Made by a program: the position numbers and the translations under genes. From Planctobacterium marinum (GTDB lineage: Bacteria; Pseudomonadota; Gammaproteobacteria; Enterobacterales; Alteromonadaceae): a DNA stretch of 64,000 nucleotides. Below, piece after piece: positions 58,937-64,000 of the stretch. Where the stretch lies: the NCBI RefSeq assembly GCF_020687805.1, contig NZ_JAJEWQ010000002.1, forward strand, positions 62,001-126,000. The letters run 5' to 3'. The notes beneath the pieces are model-generated. The model searched no databases, was not told the origin of the DNA, and was given only the letters and a program-made list of their open reading frames with translations. Position 1 is the first letter of the stretch; each line of letters begins with the position of its first letter.

Positions 58937-59503
58937 TCAGTTTATTTCAAAAGCACTAAAAACTTTGGTGACGCCACTGATATTTCTGACCTCATCAATG
59001 GCTCTTTGTGCTTCTGCTTCGGTCACTATACCCATTAAAAAGACTTCGGAGTCTTCCACCACCACGTCGATTTTTAATGAATTGACTTGTTTATTAGCCA
59101 GTAAACTGGCGCGTACCTTAGACGACAGCCAGACGTCGTGAGCCTGTGTGGAAACCGCCGTTGAGTTGGCGATTCGGATCTGGTTGTGCACGGTTACAAT
59201 GTCAGCTGCCGCGGCGGCAACACGCTCTGCTTCAGCTTTAATATTGTTGTTTTGTGCTTGCCCTGTGAGCAACACCGCACCGTTGTATACGTGCACATTC
59301 ACATTGGCGTTCTTTTCTATTGCCGGCGTTTCGGAAAGGGCGCTTCTGATCTTCGTGGCATACGTTGTATCGTCAATTTGTGCCCCCAGAGAACGGGGGT
59401 CTTCATTGACGGTAATGGTACTCACAGCAGCACCGCCCACCAGCACGGCAGCACAGCCAGACAGCAGCCAAACAGAACCGAGTAGCAACAGAACTTTTTT
59501 CAT
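58937..59503 (-). CDS. dolP: Outer-membrane BON-domain lipoprotein DolP
   Basis: 188 residues. Lipobox SVWLLSGCAAV, then two BON domains (about 45-115 and 120-188) with NVHVYNGAVLLTGQAQN and DVVVEDSEVFLMGIVTEAEA. DolP (YraP) binds anionic phospholipid and supports outer-membrane integrity and the BAM machinery. It follows diaA on the same strand, the conserved order. Confidence 0.95.
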   Translation of the reverse strand: MKKVLLLLGSVWLLSGCAAVLVGGAAVSTITVNEDPRSLGAQIDDTTYATKIRSALSETPAIEKNANVNVHVYNGAVLLTGQAQNNNIKAEAERVAAAAADIVTVHNQIRIANSTAVSTQAHDVWLSSKVRASLLANKQVNSLKIDVVVEDSEVFLMGIVTEAEAQRAIDEVRNISGVTKVFSAFEIN

Positions 59504-59524
59504 TAATCGCCTCTTTAATTTTGG

Positions 59525-60121
<597 letters not shown>

Positions 60122-60132
60122 TTATGTCTCGT

Positions 60133-60495
60133 TTATTCGACGCATTGGTACCAATCTACTTTGTCGTCGTTTATCGCCACCAAATCAATTCTGAAGTTGG
60201 TGATTTCAGGATTCAGCCCCTGGCTGCTTAACCAGTGCATTATCGCCTTGTGCAACTTTTTTCGTTTACCAGGCGTATAGAATTCTTCGGCAGTACCAAA
60301 CTCACTGGAAGCTCTGGATTTTACCTCAACAAAAACCCATTGCTCAGCATGACGGAAAATAAGATCAATTTCTCCCCATTTGCAATGGTAGTTTGCCTCA
60401 CAAAAAGTTAACCCTTGCTTAATCAGATAGTTGCGGGCCGATTTTTCAGCCCGTATGCCATTGAGTCTGGCCTTCAGGCCGCTAATCACCTTCAA
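60133..60495 (-). CDS. yraN: UPF0102 (YraN) nuclease-like protein
   Basis: 120 residues. The restriction-like core is CEANYHCKWGEIDLIFRHAEQWVFVEVKSRASSEFG (E-x-D ... E-V-K). Start is TTG at 60495 or GTG at 60489; either lies within the last codons of lpoA, so translation is probably coupled. Function in E. coli is not established. Confidence 0.88.
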   Translation of the reverse strand: MKVISGLKARLNGIRAEKSARNYLIKQGLTFCEANYHCKWGEIDLIFRHAEQWVFVEVKSRASSEFGTAEEFYTPGKRKKLHKAIMHWLSSQGLNPEITNFRIDLVAINDDKVDWYQCVE

Positions 60496-62272
60496 GTAAA
60501 ATCACTTCTTGTTCAGTAAATTGCGCCGCCTTGATGGTTCGTTCTGTTTGATTGAGGTTGTTGAGCCTGATGGTGCCGGTAAGGCCCTGCCAGGACTGGT
60601 TTTCAAACTGCGCTAATAAAGGTAAATAGGGCGCCATATTAAAGGCATCATAACCCATTGCAAAGAGGCGTTGCAGTGCATCGCGACGACCGGGCCAAAG
60701 TTTGTCGGTTTGTTTTTGCAACCAGCTATACTGCGCTTCTCCCAACATCCAGGGCATTTCGATAAAATACAAATTACGCAAATCCCGCAAATCGTTGTTG
60801 CTCAGGTTGCGGCTAAAACTTCTGGACGTGGCATACACCGGAATAATTTCTGCAAATGGGCTGGTACTGGCTTCAATTAGCGGATTAATCAACTCTGTCT
60901 GGGTGGTATTCGCCAGAATAATAATGGCATCAATATCACGGCGATTGCGTTCGAAAGCATGAAGCTCCGGTCGCAATAAATTGCGAATTTGCGCTACGCG
61001 CTCTTTGCTGTCTGTCAGTGCCAATGTGTCATTAACGCCTTGTCTGACGTCGTTGTTATCGACAAAATCCAGTATCACCGGGGCCTTGAGGTTTTTTTTC
61101 AGCCACTCTTCTGAAAAGGCGGATTTCATGCGTTGATAAGTGGCATTTTCCGATGCGATCAGCATGGGCTGCCTGATCCCTTGTAAATGTAGGTTTTGAG
61201 CAAGTTGCACCGCTTCATCTTCGGGGGCCAAAGAATAATAATATTGTCCCAATTGTTTATAGGCGTTTTCAGTGCGATTTAAAAACAGTACCGGTAGTCC
61301 TTCCGGAATAAGGGCTTGAATTTGATCGATATTCTCTTTCAGCAACGGACCAATTACCAAATCATAGCCAGTAAAATCCAGCTGTGGCGGGTTGTCTGTT
61401 GTCCATGACTGAGTGTCAACAAAATCCAGTTGGCGCTCTGCAAAGTTGGAGGAAAAATTGGCAGCCAGAATACCTTCTTTTATTGCTTCACCCTGTGCCT
61501 GTCTTGGTCCGGAGAGCGGCAATAATACCAGTACGTTCTCAAAGCTGGCTTTTGGACGCGCGAGTATCCCGGCGATATCATCAGGTAGCTGTCTGGCAAA
61601 AAGGTGGTTGGGAAAGCGACTTTGCCACGCGGAAAACTGCCTGTCGGTCGATTCGTCACTGTGAGTTAGCTGCCGTTGTACAACCAGTAATTGCAACAAC
61701 GGATTGAGACGACTGATTTCCTTTTGGTGGGTTGCAATTTCCTGGTCTGACAATTTTTGCATTATGGCCCATATCTTAAGCTCATTGGCATAATCTGAAG
61801 GCCCACTGATGGCGAGGGAGTTTGCGGCCAGCCACCAGCGCTCTGATCCCAGGTATACCTGATACAACATGTCGTGCTTTTGTTGCATCCAGGGCGAATT
61901 ATCCGGAATGCTCTCTAACATACTTTCTGCGGCAACATAGTTGCTGGTTTGCAATAAACACTGAGATTGTGTAATTGCCAGTTGTTGCTGTTGTGCGGAA
62001 GTCAGTAATTGCCTGGTTTGCACCAAATGAGCAATATCAATGGCTTTGGTGCAATGTGTTTTTGCCACGGTTTCAACCAATTCGATAAGGTAGCTGGCAG
62101 GTGACTCTGACTGCTCAGCAAGGGCCAGCAACGCTTCGGGAGAACGGTTAGTATGACGGGTTTCTGTTGGGGTTGGGCTGGCCTGCACCGATGTGGTTTT
62201 CTTCGGTGTACTGCCGCATCCCGCTAATAAAAGCACCAGAAGCAAGAGATTCAAATATTTGTTTTGCAACAT
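60482..62272 (-). CDS. lpoA: Outer-membrane lipoprotein activator of PBP1a, LpoA
   Basis: 596 residues from ATG at 62272 (MLQNKYLNLLLLVLLLAGCGS, lipobox LAGC); an upstream TTG adds four residues without a site. The N-terminal part is TPR-like helical; the C-terminal half resembles type I periplasmic-binding folds (VLVLLPLSGPRQAQGEAIKEGILAANF, DLVIGPLLKENIDQIQAL). It reaches from the outer membrane to stimulate PBP1a. Divergent from rsmI, as in enterobacteria. Confidence 0.94.
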   Translation of the reverse strand: MLQNKYLNLLLLVLLLAGCGSTPKKTTSVQASPTPTETRHTNRSPEALLALAEQSESPASYLIELVETVAKTHCTKAIDIAHLVQTRQLLTSAQQQQLAITQSQCLLQTSNYVAAESMLESIPDNSPWMQQKHDMLYQVYLGSERWWLAANSLAISGPSDYANELKIWAIMQKLSDQEIATHQKEISRLNPLLQLLVVQRQLTHSDESTDRQFSAWQSRFPNHLFARQLPDDIAGILARPKASFENVLVLLPLSGPRQAQGEAIKEGILAANFSSNFAERQLDFVDTQSWTTDNPPQLDFTGYDLVIGPLLKENIDQIQALIPEGLPVLFLNRTENAYKQLGQYYYSLAPEDEAVQLAQNLHLQGIRQPMLIASENATYQRMKSAFSEEWLKKNLKAPVILDFVDNNDVRQGVNDTLALTDSKERVAQIRNLLRPELHAFERNRRDIDAIIILANTTQTELINPLIEASTSPFAEIIPVYATSRSFSRNLSNNDLRDLRNLYFIEMPWMLGEAQYSWLQKQTDKLWPGRRDALQRLFAMGYDAFNMAPYLPLLAQFENQSWQGLTGTIRLNNLNQTERTIKAAQFTEQEVILLEGD

Positions 62273-62339
62273 AGATAACCACAAAATAGAGCGAATAGTT
62301 TAAAATGCAACTTCAGTATTACAACGACAGGCATTTTTG

Positions 62340-63176
62340 ATGGCAACACATGGACAACTTTACATTGTCGCGACACCGATTGGCAATTTAAACGATATTA
62401 CCCACAGGGCAATCGAAGTGTTGCAAAATGTCGCGATAATCGCTGCCGAAGATACCCGCCATAGCGCCAGACTTTTACAACATTATGCCATTGATACACG
62501 CATGATTGCATTGCATGAACACAATGAAGTGCAAAAAAAATCCTGGTTGATTGAACAATTGCAGTCTGGTCTTGATATTGCGTTGATATCTGATGCCGGA
62601 ACACCCTTAATAAGTGATCCTGGCTATCCGCTGGTTAACGCCTGTCGTGATGCCGGACTCCGGGTAACGCCGATCCCGGGGGCCTGCGCCGTGATCACCG
62701 CTTTGTGCGCATCCGGACTACCTACCGATGCCTTTCAGTTTTTAGGTTTTTTACCGGTTAAACATCAGGCCAGAGAAAATGCGTTCAAAGCGGTACAGGG
62801 CAGCGCATGTACGTCAATATTTTATGAAGCTCCACGCCGCATAAAAGATACGTTGCTGCACATCAACGAGGTGTTGGAAGCCGACCGTCAACTGGTGATT
62901 GCAAAGGAACTCACCAAGAGCTTTGAGCAGTTCTTCAAAGGAACAGCGCAACAGGCGGTAGCCTGGTTAGAAGAAGAGGCTCAACGGGAAAAAGGTGAGT
63001 TTGTATTGTTGCTGGCACCGGCTAAAAAGCAAGAAGGTGATTTGCCGGCAGAAGCGGTGCAACTAATGCAGGCCTTATTAGCGGAGTTGCCCGCTAAAAA
63101 GGCGGCAGCGATTGTTGCAGAGCATTATCACCTTAAGAAAAACGATCTTTACAAATATAGTCTGAGTCTGAAATAG
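62340..63176 (+). CDS. rsmI: 16S rRNA 2'-O-methyltransferase RsmI
   Basis: 278 residues from the ATG at 62340. Tetrapyrrole-methylase fold: LYIVATPIGNLNDITHRAIEVL, AEDTRHSARLLQHY, ALISDAGTPLISDPGYPLV and FYEAPRRIKDTL. It methylates C1402 of 16S rRNA with RsmH near the P site. Its end is 2 bp from the convergent partial gene. Confidence 0.96.
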   Translation: MATHGQLYIVATPIGNLNDITHRAIEVLQNVAIIAAEDTRHSARLLQHYAIDTRMIALHEHNEVQKKSWLIEQLQSGLDIALISDAGTPLISDPGYPLVNACRDAGLRVTPIPGACAVITALCASGLPTDAFQFLGFLPVKHQARENAFKAVQGSACTSIFYEAPRRIKDTLLHINEVLEADRQLVIAKELTKSFEQFFKGTAQQAVAWLEEEAQREKGEFVLLLAPAKKQEGDLPAEAVQLMQALLAELPAKKAAAIVAEHYHLKKNDLYKYSLSLK

Positions 63177-63178
63177 CG

Positions 63179-64000
63179 TTAGTTTTTAATTGAGTTGACC
63201 TTATTCCACAGGTTTTGAGTCCGGGTGAAAGAGAAAAAATCCTGAGGGTGCCAGCAGCGCGGGATCAGATCAGAATCTTCACCTTCGTTAAAGTCAGACT
63301 TGAGTTCCCTCAGAATTTCAATCAGTTTGGCTTTGCTGACTTTTTCCAGCTTTTTACGGGTTGCCGGGTAAAACAAATTGTTGGTTTTACCAATGACGTG
63401 GTTCAGTGCAAACGCATTAAACTGCAGTCCTCTTGTGGCAACGCGACAAATTGGTACGTCAGATTGTTTTGGGAACAAAGAGTTAACCACGGCATATTCG
63501 TACCTGTCCAAATCAAAACCATCGGAATCTTTGGGGATATAGGCAATACCAAATCCCTGTGGGAAGATTCCCAACATTTCTATCAGGGCATCGCTGACGG
63601 CTTTGTTATAGGCGCCGAGTTCGGCTCCCCTCTCCATGACCGCGTTAACGCGGGGCAGAGATTCGTAGCTGTAATTGTCTTTGGTTGACAGCACTACAGA
63701 GCAATAAACCTGTGGCACCTTTAACAGGTTGCCAATGCCGTCACCGGGGTTAATAGCGCCTTTTAACAGGTTCCTGATGAACAGGAGTTTGCGTTTTTCG
63801 TTGTCGTTAAATGCGGCGCGTTCCTCTTTGCTGTTTCCAGCGTACTTCTGCATTCCTAAACCCTGAGTGACAAACTTAAGAGATTGGGTATAGTTTATTT
63901 TTAGCAGGTTATTGCGCTCTTCTTTTTCCAGCATGCGAAACTCATCAAGATCACCGTCTTCGCCGCGCAGTATCAGATCCGCATCTGGGTGAACCTGACC
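63179..64000 (-). CDS. Uncharacterised protein (5' partial)
   Basis: The frame is open from the window edge to a stop at 63179; an internal ATG at 63934 is in frame but 22 further codons (from GQVHPDADLILRGEDGD) are open upstream, so the start is outside. About 273 residues are visible. Acidic and Lys-rich segments alternate with SLKFVTQGLGMQKYAGNS and RCWHPQDFFSFTRTQNLWNKV. I do not recognise a domain; no signal peptide or membrane helix is seen in this part. Confidence 0.6.
   Translation of the reverse strand, partial: GQVHPDADLILRGEDGDLDEFRMLEKEERNNLLKINYTQSLKFVTQGLGMQKYAGNSKEERAAFNDNEKRKLLFIRNLLKGAINPGDGIGNLLKVPQVYCSVVLSTKDNYSYESLPRVNAVMERGAELGAYNKAVSDALIEMLGIFPQGFGIAYIPKDSDGFDLDRYEYAVVNSLFPKQSDVPICRVATRGLQFNAFALNHVIGKTNNLFYPATRKKLEKVSKAKLIEILRELKSDFNEGEDSDLIPRCWHPQDFFSFTRTQNLWNKVNSIKN

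Overview
The window looks like a chromosomal segment of a marine-type gammaproteobacterium of the Alteromonadales (Alteromonadaceae-like). I infer this from gene order and protein similarity, not from a database search. The gene blocks gltB-gltD/arcB, yrbG-kdsD-kdsC-lptC-lptA-lptB-rpoN-hpf-ptsN-rapZ-npr, mlaFEDCB-ibaG-murA, degQ-degS, zapG/zapE-rplM-rpsI, petABC-sspAB and dolP-diaA-yraN-lpoA/rsmI are the classical gammaproteobacterial envelope, nitrogen and respiration neighbourhoods. No rRNA, tRNA, CRISPR array or intact insertion sequence was seen.

Layout. 1-4977: the end of a beta-propeller (Vgb-like) protein, a large transporter-like hybrid histidine kinase, and an orphan cupin. 5035-13813: glutamate synthase (gltB, gltD) divergent from the anaerobic sensor arcB. 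13960-24531: a self-contained C4-dicarboxylate locus. It holds the sensor/regulator pair dctB-dctD, then two DctD-type operator palindromes and a textbook sigma-54 promoter, then a TonB-dependent receptor, an exported esterase, an SLC13-type dicarboxylate symporter and NAD-malic enzyme. 24630-26574: a YHS protein and mgtE, the latter preceded by a possible translationally coupled leader frame. 26934-34690: the rpoN/PTS-Ntr and LPS (Kdo, Lpt) block. 35169-39773: the mla lipid-transport operon, ibaG and murA. 39828-44208: periplasmic proteases degS and degQ, zapG, zapE. 44513-49484: rplM-rpsI, the cytochrome bc1 complex, sspA-sspB.

49889-58936 reads as an accessory insertion between core genes (sspB side and dolP side). 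It has an S41-protease lipoprotein + response regulator + sensor kinase operon, which runs into a decayed serine-hydrolase pseudogene. Facing it is an operon of three exported proteins: a metallo-beta-lactamase-fold protein that has lost two metal ligands, a serine beta-lactamase-fold hydrolase, and a DJ-1/PfpI-type protein. 58937-64000 returns to core genes (dolP, diaA, yraN, lpoA, rsmI) and ends in an unrecognised partial gene.

The two most interesting systems are (i) the DctBD/sigma-54-controlled receptor-esterase-symporter-malic enzyme route, which suggests scavenging of a dicarboxylate ester or oligomer, with rpoN itself encoded 10 kb away; and (ii) the protease/two-component/beta-lactamase-fold island. 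Smaller items worth checking are a degS start (TTG) whose ribosome-binding site lies in a hairpin, an ArcB lacking one of the two redox cysteines, and a 57-codon frame overlapping the mgtE start.
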